In this document: positions 56,424-64,000 of the stretch, one piece after another
Numbering within the stretch: the first letter of the stretch is position 1
How the letters are laid out: every line of letters starts with the position of its first letter
Assembly: GCA_027922465.2 (NCBI GenBank)
Contig: BQMF02000175.1
Span: 248,001 to 312,000 of the forward strand
Length of the DNA: 64,000 nt
Source of the DNA: Turritopsis dohrnii
Taxonomy: Eukaryota; Cnidaria; Hydrozoa; Anthoathecata; Oceaniidae
Direction: 5' to 3'
The notes under the pieces: model-generated
Told to the model about the DNA's origin: nothing
The model's input: only the letters and a program-made list of their open reading frames with translations
The model's database searches: none
Translations under genes and position numbers: made by a program

Positions 56424-56456
56424 CATTATAATTCTATGAGAAATACGGGCAAACAT
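52560..56456 (-). CDS. Gag-to-tyrosine-recombinase frame, DIRS copy 2
   Basis: This is a 1298-codon frame with possible starts at 56456 and 56423. The Gag part includes KRARFFELDDD, GPLCKMWAAIDEE, LGQAMNSCAYIRRFNILME and LFGPKYEE, aligned with copy 1. The C-terminal recombinase starts near residue 977 (SGLDCLRKN) and shows R1138 (SRASE), H1248 and R1251 (HSTR), W1274 and Y1284. The middle of about 650 codons overlaps RT-RNase H and has no known domain but no stop, as in copy 1. The recombinase would be made only from unspliced RNA, as a Gag fusion or from an internal start. Confidence 0.85.
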   Translation of the reverse strand: MFARISHRIIMSQSEIGQASNEKPDEPAVTGLIDTDDNDSVVEQYEERLSNKRDLDTSETAESSRGPPTKRARFFELDDDLSCASWELPEEMADYANKQMDTFQTSANISERILKDNPVPLNVKKAKQLDLFMKELLNEQNKRICLNQDRSLSMLHQRINNVYGPLCKMWAAIDEEMRIDDNSEDDPIRSMKKLFDQTILLLGQAMNSCAYIRRFNILMEFLGDRIKTESLLKDCQLSLAEDDGDKLFGPKYEEQMIKTLNLKNKSKEILIATKKTSVRGNRPFPNSPLFASRNRGRGLFATTGQHLRGQQHGRGQGKNSNFFFSKKSTIEMGCTSVIHQGTSKGSSSSKKPIQTKNPSTASGRETNPLCRKLAEVNQRPSHSKYGERLRNSFYFIANTNYPTQRNPIFRKGIRFGGSRGTSYAPEGGNKKGEGGEGSIFKLNLSGQQKRWGIPPCHKFKKSEQAFTLSSFQNGGSFSPQGTTKNRRLYVQGGSQGRLLCSSFSSELSKIHKISVERFLVRISMPLFWPILSSLGIHQTYESANLIVKETECESHYISRRHPLIGSNSRTIGNRKRYIDISTTEFGVLDQCPKVDTDSNIQFRIFRGGNKLTNYGSLSTRKETNWDSRNVQQFIEKTKSYSARVEPINRKTVISSNCSSTCTSTVQVLTKPTNSISNFSRFIQWGGNSVPGSKGRTELVDRELSNTQWKAIDSSSSSDNNKFGCFSTRLGGSLSGGNNRGTVVNVGKEISYQYSGTQSSKICTNGLHNETETRHSSSSSDGQQSGTFLLNKNGGYKEYGNGFNQQGNMGIHYEESDHTYCRIPPKRSECGSRQRVSPGTGLKRMEIKTKRLREDLCDERETDCRSFCLPNIPSTTSIRVMEIGSAKHGKRCIPDDLEPIPLLCIPSILSDWKGAKKAGTRSCMHDTDNSSLANTTMVPNLTETICTEPSASSTLKRPFNQSIRRATPINQDQIPPISGLDCLRKNLEAEGISERASKLITNSRRPKSLSHYESAWKKFSSWCAERQVSPTRCDVRIVLDFLAKLFEDNLAFNTIAGYRSAISAFHDPVSGKPIGEHPRVSTLMTGIFNQRPPLPKHSMIWDVETVLGFIRNMPENDDLSDKFLTQKLVMLLALTSASRASEIKNLKISRLSKLPAVYVFSVSGLTKTWRRGSSTPSPLKFFAFPENEKLCVCRTIDSYMKRREKWGISEDFLLVSHIKPHKAVSTETISRWICQMLKLVGIDDTFTGHSTRSACTSKAELKGLSLMEIVKHGHWSNESTFQKFYRKEIEPSFQNIILK
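53354..55645 (-). CDS. Reverse transcriptase-RNase H (plus methylase-like domain), DIRS copy 2
   Basis: This is a 763-codon frame shifted against Gag-recombinase. It shows YRPVINLKNLN, VDLKDAYFAVPL, CFGLSSAPWVFTK and YLDD at 287-290 for reverse transcriptase. RNase H follows with ISSDASLQGWG, NILELKAAKFA, QMDNKVALSYL and VEADRESR. The block after it has VDLFASR, SYAFPPFCLIGRVL and ITPAWQTQPWF, as in copy 1. The frame opens with TTG. Its first ATG is at 55522, only 15 nt before the predicted gag donor, so a dedicated start or a frameshift is needed. It ends inside the recombinase region. Confidence 0.88.
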   Translation of the reverse strand: MQLRKHQSVVTGPFQTAPCLHQETGGVVYLQQQDSTCEDNSMEEDRVRTPIFSFQKNPLSRWVVPLLFTKELQKVHPLVRNLFRQKIPPLPQAGRLTHFVENWQRLTNDQAIVNMVKGYEIPFISLPIQTTPPKEIQFSGRESDLVDQEVQAMLQKGAIRKVKEEKGQYLSSIFLVNKKDGGYRPVINLKNLNRHLPYLHFKMEGLFLLKELLRTGDYMCKVDLKDAYFAVPLAQNSRKYIRFQWKGSLYEFLCLCFGLSSAPWVFTKLMKVPISLLRKLNVRVIIYLDDILLLAATVELLEIGRDTLIFLLQNLGFLINVPKSILTPTSSLEFLGVEINSQTMVVSLPEKKLTGIQEMCSNLLKKPKATVRELSRLIGKLSSAAIAVLPAPLQYRYLQNQQIQSLISQGSYNGEVTLSQAAKEELNWWIENLAIHNGRPLIVPPAQITISSDASLQGWGAACLGETTGGQWSMLEKKSHINILELKAAKFALMAFTMKQKPGTAVHLQMDNKVALSYLIKMGGTKNMEMVSISKEIWGYIMRNQITLTVEYLPSALNVEADRESRQVQDSSEWKLKPSVFERICVMRGKPTVDLFASRISHQLPQYVSWKLDPLSMAKDAFQMTWNQFLSYAFPPFCLIGRVLKKLEQDHACMILITPAWQTQPWFPTLLRLSVQNPLLLPHSRDLLINPSGEQHPLIKTRSLQLVAWTVSGKIWKQKEYQKGLPNLSQIQEDQNPSVITSQLGKSFLAGVLNDKFLPLDAM
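55502..55507 (-). promoter_or_regulatory. Predicted splice donor in gag, copy 2
   Basis: GTAAGA following AGG, at the RG-rich end of gag. Same codon phase as the donor in copy 1. Confidence 0.7.
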
Positions 56457-56618
56457 TGTAAAATAGGTTATTTCCTCAACGTTAATCTTGCCAAATAGTA
56501 TTATTCTTATGAAATAAGGACGATATTATTATTTATCCTTGTGATTTGAGCGGATTATAAACATAATTACTTACATTGTTGTTTTAGCGTGGTTGTTCGT
56601 TCGAGCGAGAAAGAAGCA

Positions 56619-56707
56619 AGAGGAGTTGAGATTATGACCTTTAGATTTTATGCGACAAAGGGGCGAGATCCAGAATTAGATCGGGCGGAGATTTTACGAA
56701 ATGAAAT
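56619..56707. repeat. Left terminus, DIRS copy 2
   Basis: 89 bp, a perfect inverted copy of 52462-52550. Confidence 0.9.
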
Positions 56708-56722
56708 GTAAGAAAAGACCGA

Positions 56723-56750
56723 GAGTCACGCATCTAGCGCTTCGCGCTTT
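56723..56750. repeat. 28-bp outer arm, beyond DIRS copy 2
   Basis: Identical, inverted, to 43966-43993, and 15 bp outside the inferred left terminus. The neighbouring flanks of the two arms differ. Confidence 0.8.
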
Positions 56751-57998
56751 CACAATACTATGTTTGTCTTGAAGAAGATAAAAAAAAAATCTTGCTTTAA
56801 AAAATCACATCAATATTATTAGGTTTGCGGAGCACAGTGGGTGCGTGGAATCACCCGTTAGCCAGCGAAAATATAACAAATTCCACGAGCGAGTTGAATG
56901 CATCCATAACTGAGAGAATACCTGTAATTTTCGTTAGTTTTCTTGAAACTAATGCAATGTATTCTATCAATGTAATGTACATTCTAGTTATATTGCGATT
57001 CAAAGACGTTATTACTTCAAATGTTGAAATACCAAACTGTGCTCCATTGCCTCGTTTTGATGTGGTAATTTGATGAAATCTATCAGAGAAATTGGCCCAT
57101 AGCAATTTTCAGTTATGTTTGCACTTAATATCAAGTAATGTCACGATATAAAAAAATCAAAACAAGGTCAGGTTTGATAACGTGTATTTAAGGATTTGAT
57201 TTTGTGGCGGGATAGAGATAGAAAAGAGAAGGAAAACAAAATACTTTATGAATCAATCATTTCCCAGTTCTTTTATGCATAAGTGCAGATTCAAAAACTT
57301 TCTGACACTCATAGTGGCAAAAAGAGCATGAATAAAAATGATTACTAAAAAAATAGCTTTTTCAAAAGCATGAAGAAGCACTAGGATGTAAAACCAACAA
57401 GAAATACATAGCAGGCAAGTGAGGCACCCAACAAACAAACCCACCAAATACACGATTTCATTCATGAGAACCTGGTATAAGAACACGACTCTCAGATTTG
57501 GCCAGGACAAAATAAGAACAACTTAAAAACAATCTTAGGTTGAAATCATTGTTCTAAGAATTAAGAACAGACTGAATTTTCCTGCAAAATAAGAACAGCC
57601 CACCATGTTATGAGTTTTCTTGCAATATGCTCTTAAGCTACCGGTAAACAGTTTAGAAATATAATAATTTTTTTTTTCTTATCACGTTGCGTTACAAATC
57701 AAATTGAATCATCAAGATGAGAACAAGAGCAAGACTTGTAGGAAAAGTTTTTCTAAGAAATATTTTTACTGGTGGAAATTCCAAAAATAGGAACGTTGAA
57801 ATCTGAATTGGTGTCGTTAATGCTAAGAACGCAATAAGAACGAGCACAAAATGCTCAAAAAGTAAAAACAGACAGCCTCAGCTTAAATTTTACTGGTTCT
57901 TATGAAAAAGAAGCGTCGTATATTTAACACTGGGACATAGTGCGGAAAAACCTCTAACGTTTGAAATCATAAATAAACGTCAATGATTCGTGGTAGTA
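56751..57998. other. No supported gene
   Basis: Short overlapping ORFs on both strands. A minus-strand ORF at 57510-57253 would encode a very hydrophobic 85-residue peptide, but it has no homology I recognise and starts without convincing context. Confidence 0.4.
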
Positions 57999-58463
57999 GA
58001 ATCTGCAGACTAGGTTAAAGTGAAGAACTTGTAGTATAAGTCTAAGGTCTTCATAAGTATACCATGTAAGTATACGATGTTGTGTTTTGTACTATACAAC
58101 ATGAAACAATCAATAGCGTAATTTTCCGCTTCATCTGTTACATCCCTGCATCGTTGGATATTCAGTGGTGTACAGCAAAAAGGCATGAAACTCTGAGTAC
58201 ATAATTGTCAAACTTCCTGTTTTTGGAATCTGCAGAATCTGGAGACTAAGTTAAAGCGCTCGTAATACAGATCTAACAACAAAGGTCTTCATTGGTATAC
58301 CATGTTAGTATACCATGTTGTGTTTTGTGCTACACAGCAGGAAGCAATCAATAACATAATTTTCCGCTTCACCTGTTGAATCATCGCTGCATCGTTGGAT
58401 ATTCAGTGGTGCAAAAAGGCATGAAATTCTGCGTATATAGATGACAAACTTCCTGTTTTAATG
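57999..58463. repeat. Diverged tandem duplication, two copies of about 231 bp
   Basis: Both copies contain GTATACCATGT, TTGTGTTTTGT, TAATTTTCCGCTTCA, GCATCGTTGGATATTCAGTG and end in AACTTCCTGTTTT. The end block recurs again near 60850-60900. Confidence 0.8.
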
Positions 58464-59877
58464 TGATCTGTGTTTGAGTTCTTTTTTTGTTCCAGTTATA
58501 ACCTGTTGTAAAGTACATTTGGTAAAGCAAAAGTTGAAACTGCAGTATCATCATATCTGAAGAGCTGTTTTCATTATGGTAAGGATTTGATTATTATCCT
58601 AATTTGGCTAAAAAATTATAATTACTTTTTTTAAATCGTCATGAAAGATAATCCACGCATTGGAATGCTGTACTATCAAACCAGGGCCAAGGAAGGGCCC
58701 AAAAAAAATCCAGTTGTTTGAAAAGACATTTCTAAAAAACTACAAGGTTTTTAGACGGAAACTTACTTTTAAGATCAAGAGAATAGCTTAACTTAAATTT
58801 TGATGCATCGTACAAAAAGTAAAATAGGTTCATTCCTTAAAGAGATTTGAAGAAAAAAATTTCAATTTTTGACAAAAAAAGAGGTGTCAATTTATCTATA
58901 TATTAATAGCCGATTCTCCGTTTGTTTGTTTGTTTGTTTGTTTGTTTGTCTGTAAGTCACGCAAAATGGTAGATTGAGTTGTGAGCGAAATTATTTTTTT
59001 TGTGTGTGCGACGTGAGTTCGAAGCAAATACATTGCAACCCCCAATCGAACGTGACTTTTTTTGGCTGATGAACTAATAGGAATAACGTTTTGTTTTTAT
59101 TATTATTGTTACTTTTATATACCACGTTGACTTGGCTTTGAAAACAGTACATCAACTAAATACAAAGAAACTAACTGATTAAACGTTTTGGACATAAAGC
59201 AGCAGTGGCAGAACGTGGGAGCATGTGCGGTTTACCAGTGTATCCTAACGTATCCTTGCCTGACTGTCTGAGACGGGTGAACTTTTTTTCGAGCAATCAA
59301 AATGTTTAAACCGATAGGTAAAAAAAAGTATCATGATACAAAATATTTTTTTTTGCTTTTGTCATAATAGTTGTCTTAATTTGTTTTAATCGATTTCTTT
59401 TAATCTATTTTAGTCAGATCGAACGTTTTTTTTTTATTCACTTTATTCATTTAGCACGTGCCTTTTTTTCTCTCCTCCCGTGTGATCTTTTTAAGAAGAG
59501 AAACCATTTCCCCCTTACGTTTGATAGCACCCATGTTAGAGCGCGTAACTTTTTTAAAACAAAAGTTAATAAAAAGTTGAAGTTTTCTCTCTATACGTTT
59601 TGAGTGTATTGTTACACTGAGAAAAGATTGGTTTTACCAGAGGTTGTGACTTTGAATCTGCTTCTGGTTGAACACAAGTTGTACGAGCCGTTTATAAGGA
59701 AATTTGACGTTTATTGATACAGTGATACAGAGCAGGTGGACCATGGGCGGCGAGCGACGCCGCCTTGGCGGCTAGTTTTCAATTAATTCGTTGTTTTTTG
59801 GTCAGTTAAAAAATGATTTTGACTGTTATCAATGAGTATAACACAAAAAGGACAACTAATTTCAGTTTTTGAAACAT
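58464..59877. other. No gene; GTTT microsatellite
   Basis: A (GTTT)n run lies at 58920-58949, and a fragment AGCAGCAGTGGCA at about 59199 is also present in the tRNA-like segment at 62.4 kb. No long ORF. Confidence 0.5.
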
Positions 59878-59899
59878 TTTATTCCTTGGTAAAAGTATT

Positions 59900-60036
59900 T
59901 TAATTGGCATTCACACAGTTTCCTTCCCAGAAAACATTTCGTCGAATATCCTCACTATTAGAGCTGCCTGAATGCTGTTGCATACAGTCACAATCGCAGT
60001 ACGAAGCAGAAAGTTTAAAGGCTGAATTACAGAATC
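59900..60036 (-). CDS. Possible last exon, cysteine-rich, gene unidentified
   Basis: A strong acceptor (TTCCTTTTTTATAG) at 60037-60050 is followed by an open frame of 45 residues ending at TAA 59902-59900. It includes CNSAFKLSASYCDCDC and FWEGNCVNAN, with five cysteines. An AATAAA signal lies at 59883-59878, just beyond the stop. The combination of acceptor, coding-like frame and poly(A) signal suggests a genuine 3' end of a minus-strand gene, perhaps a secreted or extracellular cysteine-rich protein. I found no upstream exon with confidence and do not recognise the family. Confidence 0.4.
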
Positions 60037-61485
60037 CTATAAAAAAGGAACATTAAAGAAAGAAAGAAAGGAAGGAAGGATGTAGCGATAATATTTATCT
60101 GTTTACATCATCTTCGTTTTTCTTTATCTTTTTAATTGTCCCTTTTAAAAGGATCGTGTAATTCACCCTCAAAATGTAGGGTTCTAAACCTTTGGAAATT
60201 CATTAACAGCTACAGGGTGTTTCAAAAAAGTGACAACAAAAAATATTACCGCAGTTTTTAAAAAAAATTACATAAGCAGTTTAATGGAGAGTCTCAGATG
60301 TCAGGCATAAAATTTTTACACAAATAAACAGTAAAGATACGGCTTTTAAGTTTTATCTTAATAATTGACAGTTTTTTCAAGAGAATTTTCTTGATTATGA
60401 ACATAGAAATACGAATTATCTCTTTTGCTTACCGACATCGGTCGACAACATGTTGGCCCAGAATCAGACTAATGAATTGTTGAAACGTCTTCTTAAGAGA
60501 ATTTTCTTGATCATGGATTAGTGAAAATAATAAAATAGTCATTTTAAAAATAAATTCCACATTATTATAGTAAAGATTTGACACCACATTCTTTGTTAAA
60601 AATCGACGTTACTTTTGAAATTGACACGAAAGTTTTTTCTTCACATCGCATTAACAAATGAACCAAAGTTATATTGTGTGATGTATCAAAATTTAAGTTA
60701 AGCACTCCCTTTATATTATATTTAAGTTTTCGATTTTTGAGAAGTGTCGTTTCAAACACCAGGCATTTTTTTTTTTTTTTTTTTGCGCACAAATTTTTTT
60801 TGTAATTCGGACTTTTCATATCTGTTCATGCATGTAACCCTTGGTACGAAGTGGCTAACTTCCTGTTTTAATATGATCTCAGTTTGAGATCTTTTATTGT
60901 TCCGGCTTTTAATCTATTTTAAAGTCAGGGGCGGACGTAGCATTATTTTATAGGTACGGCTCAACCTTGTGGATTCCAATAAGAATTCCGATTCCCCGAT
61001 TTTTCTCGGAATAACCCGATTTACGGCTGTTAGGAGATCAACGTTCATTTCCAGTTAGCTACTTTGAACCCCCAACACCAAAATTAGCCTACATTAAACA
61101 TTTTAACCAAAGGTGGACAAGAATAGAAGCTGAATACAATAGTTTATTTGAGATTAACACAGCATATACATAACAAAATAAAATTACAGTATTACATTAA
61201 CTGCATTATTATATTAAACGTCTAAAAATATACCAAACAAACTGTACGATTACACATTCCTTTCGTTGCACGAAGACTTTACTAGCATTCTCATTTTCAA
61301 AAGCAAATTTATTTCAACCAAGCAAAACGGAGCACAAAATTGAACTAAGAGGCTAAAAAAACAGTATATTAAAAAGAATATATAACGAAAATTGGCACCA
61401 TAAATTTATATCAAAACTGCACTCATTAAGAATGCTGTTTTCCCATAAATTCACGGTGCTATTCCAAGTTATAATTTTCCGCCCT
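60037..61485. other. No supported gene
   Basis: A T run lies at about 60767-60784. A duplicated AGAGAATTTTCTTGAT block occurs at about 60379 and 60496. A single hAT-like terminus CAGGGGCGGA is at 60926, with no partner. Confidence 0.4.
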
Positions 61486-61596
61486 CTATGTTGATTTTCG
61501 TCCTGCCCTCCCCCTCGACTTCTTCTTCTTCGGCATCCTTTCCACATACACCTCTAGCACTTCATTTAAATCTAGGTCGATCTGTTGATGTTTGTG
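61486..61596 (-). CDS. Possible last exon with basic C-terminus, gene unidentified
   Basis: The acceptor TGTCTTTTTAG (AG at 61598-61597) opens a 36-codon frame to TAG at 61488-61486. It reads as an amphipathic stretch (IDLDLNEVLEVYVERM) followed by PKKKKSRGRAGRK, which looks like a nuclear localisation or nucleic-acid-binding tail. I cannot name the gene. An ACGTC-rich transposon lies immediately upstream (61808-62686), so the preceding exon would be beyond it. Confidence 0.4.
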   Translation of the reverse strand, partial: HKHQQIDLDLNEVLEVYVERMPKKKKSRGRAGRKST

Positions 61597-61872
61597 CTAA
61601 AAAGACAAAAGGTGAACAAAATTAAAATATCTTATGTATGGTGAATTAGTATGTCTTCCACCATTTATTTTACTATTTTCTTAAACCCATAAATAACTTT
61701 TAGTATGTTCTTACAGAATATGCAGTGAATATAGTCAAGACATACCAAAACAGAACTGTCCATAATTCTTCCTATTCTACTTGTATGTTTTCACTAGACA
61801 TCCACCACCCAGCGGGCACAAGACGTCTTTGAGACGTCTCATTTTAATCGTAAAATGGTCGTTTGCTTTCCA

Positions 61873-62364
61873 GATCATTTTGCGACGTCGTAGGGACGTC
61901 TGAAACGAGACGTCACAATTGGGATCCTTTTACGACGTTTTTGGGACGTCTTTATACGGATTGAATAACGACCTTCGAAACAATTATAAACTTAAGATCA
62001 TTTTGGGACGTCGTAGGGACGTCTGAAACGGGACGTCGCAATTGGTATCCTTTTACGACGTTTTTGGGACGTCTTTATACGGATTGAATAACGACCTTCG
62101 AAACAATTATAAACTTTAAGATCATTTTGGGACGTCGTAGGGACGTCTGAAACGAGACGTCGCAATTGGGATCCTTTTACGACGTTTTTGGGACGTCTTT
62201 ATACGGATTGAATAACGACCTTCGAAACAATTATAAACTTAAGATCATTTTGGGACGTCGTAGGGACGTCTGAAACGGGACGTCGCAATTGGTATCCTTT
62301 TACGACGTTTTTGGGACGTCTCTGTGCAGATTCAATAACGATCTTCGAAACAATTATAAACTTT
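61873..62364. repeat. Four tandem units of about 123 bp
   Basis: The units start with GATCATTTTG at 61873, 61996, 62120 and 62243. Each contains several GGGACGTC/GACGTCT palindromic words and ends ACAATTATAAACTT. Alternate units share GACGTCGCAATTGGTATCC against GACGTC(A/G)CAATTGGGATCC. Confidence 0.85.
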
Positions 62365-62427
62365 CAAAAGCAATCAGTCTGTATAGAATAATTTATTGTA
62401 AATGTTTTTAAACGTCTTGACAACAAG

Positions 62428-62500
62428 CAGCAGTGGCATAACGGTTACGAGTTCGACTGGCACACCAGAGGTTCCAGGTTCGGGTCCGCCTGTGGCCTAT
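62428..62500 (+). repeat. tRNA-derived SINE-like promoter segment
   Basis: A-box-like TGGCATAACGGTT at 62434-62446 and B-box-like GGTTCGGGTCC at 62477-62487, spaced as in tRNA genes and tRNA-derived SINEs. The remainder does not fold into a convincing tRNA by eye (no clear acceptor-stem partner), so I call a SINE piece and not a tRNA gene. Confidence 0.55.
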
Positions 62501-62956
62501 TACAGTTTTTGAAAGAGTAAATTTCATAATCCTGTGACGTCGTTACGATGTCGTTGGGATGTCATCGAGACGTCTCAATGAAGATGTAATTGGGACGTCT
62601 TTTGAGATTCCCACTTCGCGACCATTCTGCGACGTCTTAGGGACGTCTTGAAAAGACGTCTTTACGACGTCTTTGTGCCCGCTGGGCACACTCTGAAAAA
62701 CAAAATCCTCTTTAAAGCAAAAGGCTTCTTAGTAGACTCGTAACAGGCTTCATCAGCAAGTATAGGAAAGAAAGTTTCTCTTTATATATTTCTTCTAAAT
62801 TCTGGTCAGATATCGAATTCCCACAATACTGATTCAGATCACGTTTGGAAATGTAAGTGGTATTCTTTTTCTAGATAATTCCAAATCACATCTATACAAT
62901 AATTGATGCAAACGTATATCTATTGAATTCTACCATTTGTTTCATTCAATTATCAA

Positions 62957-63250
62957 TCATGACATGCATGGAATAAAACTACCAGAACATAAGGACCTTT
63001 CTTTGACTAAAGCTGATTTCCCACCAAGAAAGAGTAGTTGGGGAATTTCAAAACCAACAGAATAAGCATCTAGCCATTTCAACTGAAATGGCCATCCATC
63101 TGTTTTGTCTTTTTGAGCTCAAAAACATTGTCACTAAATGACTTTATATCCTGGTGAGAAGCTGTAGAGGACGTGTCAATGTGGGTTGTAACATCATCAT
63201 CCAATAATGCTAATTCTTTATGACTTTCCTTAGCTTTAGAAGAAGATAAA
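62957..63250 (-). pseudogene. Coding-like segments, possibly one frameshifted exon
   Basis: A frame from about 63250 to TGA at 63081-63079 reads like protein (KESHKELALLDDDVTTHIDT, then NVFELKKTKQ). A second frame from about 63117 to 62957 overlaps its end and also looks coding (DGWPFQLKWLDAYSVGFEIP, then LLFLGGKSALVKE). This could be an exon carrying a one-base shift, or a real stop followed by chance. No family recognised. It may belong with the frame at 63365-63566. Confidence 0.3.
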
Positions 63251-63364
63251 CTCAATTGTCATGTTGAAAATATATCATGAGAAATTTGTTCAATCTTGGG
63301 CTGAAGGTTTTTTAAGTAAATTCAGGAAAGGATAAAGCTGTTTTGAATCTTAGATGACACAAAC

Positions 63365-63566
63365 CTTTGGAGAACAATTTCTTCAGTATGGGTAAATTTA
63401 AAGATTCTATTGCCATATTATCGTTGAGATTAAGCGCTTCAAAAACTCTTTTTCTATGCATCATGTCCGATTCAGGCAAATTGAGAAAAAGGTTCATAGG
63501 ATGATGCACGTGTGTGAGTTTTGAGCCGTATTTGTTTACTCTACCGACAACCGAAAGATTTAAAGG
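63365..63566 (-). CDS. Possible internal exon, gene unidentified
   Basis: An open minus-strand frame contains MNLFLNLPESDMMHRKRVF and AIESLNLPILKKLFSKG, followed by a donor-like AAAG|GTTTGT at 63365/63364. The composition looks protein-like and helical. The upstream limit is set only by a stop at 63569-63567. It would precede the segments at 63250-62957. Confidence 0.25.
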
Positions 63567-63758
63567 CTACGGATTTGTTCTGATACGTATTATCGTTTTG
63601 CGTACTTTTAGCACGACAGCCGTACTTTCACAACAAACGGAAAACCGAAAGACGTTCTACGAAGCAGGGATGAGGGGTATAGGTGTCCAACTACCGTAAA
63701 ATCGGGACTTGAGCAGTAAGTTTAAACCGTATCGATGAGCTGCAATACGGCTCAAAAC
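63518..63758. repeat. Perfect 15-bp inverted repeat
   Basis: GTTTTGAGCCGTATT at 63518-63532 faces AATACGGCTCAAAAC at 63744-63758. A further TTTTTGAGCCGTAG lies at about 63801. These may be ends of a small foldback element. The rest of the window to 64000 shows no gene. Confidence 0.6.
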
Positions 63759-64000
63759 TGTTAGTTATAACCCCTATCATCATTGATCAAAAGGAGCCGA
63801 TTTTTGAGCCGTAGAGAAGAACAATACAGCAGTGGGGTTTTCAGTTATAGGTTACCTAAATTGAGCGCCAACAAATAATGCGCTAATGCATAAAAAACTT
63901 ACTGATTGATTTTCAAACGACGCCGTTATCGCGTGATTACGACATACACGGCGTCAAGAATAGACAAACAGACAAAGAAGCACGGCAGTAGATTATTTAG

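Larger units (their letters stand above)
52024..56707 (-). mobile_element. Full-length DIRS-like tyrosine-recombinase retrotransposon, copy 2
   Basis: The same plan as copy 1 in opposite orientation: left terminus 56619-56707, Gag, RT-RNase H, recombinase, internal complementary region 52382-52550, RG exon 52335-52280, right terminus 52024-52145. The proteins are clearly homologous to copy 1 but diverged along their whole length, so this is a separate family member and not a recent duplicate. All long frames are intact. Confidence 0.9.
61808..62686. mobile_element. ACGTC-rich element with CCCAGCGGGCAC inverted ends
   Basis: The left end CCCAGCGGGCACAAGACGTC faces GACGTCTTTGTGCCCGCTGG plus G on the right. 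The interior has four roughly 123-bp tandem units and a tRNA-like segment. There is no transposase, so it is non-autonomous. No target duplication could be recognised. Confidence 0.75.

Noticed and set aside
57253..57510. Hydrophobic 85-residue ORF as a membrane protein gene
   Set aside because: AT-rich sequence often yields hydrophobic frames. No homology, splice or promoter support.
60926..60960. A second hAT-like element starting CAGGGGCGGA
   Set aside because: Only one end is present; no inverted partner was found before the window edge.
62428..62500. A functional tRNA gene
   Set aside because: A and B boxes are present but no complete cloverleaf or acceptor stem could be matched, and it sits inside a transposon.

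Overview
The window looks like a gene-poor, AT-rich, repeat-laden stretch of an animal genome. An intron-rich spermidine synthase gene, spliceosomal introns and DIRS, P, PIF/Harbinger and LINE elements all support this. A cnidarian-like invertebrate is my best guess, but nothing in the window fixes the taxon. There are no bacterial operons, rRNA genes or CRISPR arrays. The only tRNA-like sequence is a SINE-type promoter inside a repeat.

Layout. 1-255: broken PIF/Harbinger transposase piece with an inverted copy of itself. 672-3401: non-autonomous hAT-like element with a nested MITE. 3994-22992: five head-to-tail macro-satellite units of about 3.6 or 4.1 kb, each with a tract of about 128-bp sub-repeats. 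23.0-28.5 kb: sparse sequence with a possible last exon carrying an ITAM-like tail. 28.9-32.2 kb: an intact one-ORF LINE with restriction-like endonuclease on the minus strand. It sits in a field of seven copies of TTGTCGGACGGAA. 33.5-34.2 kb: Harbinger and THAP remnants. 34.7-36.8 kb: foldback elements. 38.4-41.5 kb: an eight-exon spermidine synthase gene (minus), the one clearly recognisable host gene. 43.97-56.75 kb: a symmetric composite of two full-length DIRS-like tyrosine-recombinase retrotransposons that converge on a P-element-like THAP transposon. 57-64 kb: duplications, two possible terminal exons of unknown genes (minus), and an ACGTC-rich terminal-inverted-repeat element with a tRNA-like insert.

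The most interesting part is the DIRS pair. In both copies a strong GTAAG donor lies at the RG-rich end of gag. An acceptor more than 3 kb downstream, beyond the recombinase stop and the internal complementary region, opens a tiny exon coding an RGG/RG-rich tail. Both junctions are in phase 1 and keep the gag frame, although the tails differ in sequence. The sequence therefore suggests that the whole RT-RNase H-recombinase block is an intron. Spliced RNA would give Gag with an RG-rich C-terminus. Unspliced RNA would give the enzymes, including a 1.29-kb-codon Gag-to-recombinase frame that stays open beneath the RT gene. The two elements differ in sequence throughout but keep the same architecture: an internal complementary region starting 10 nt after the recombinase stop, perfect end-joining sequences, and a 28-bp outer arm lying just outside the inferred termini.
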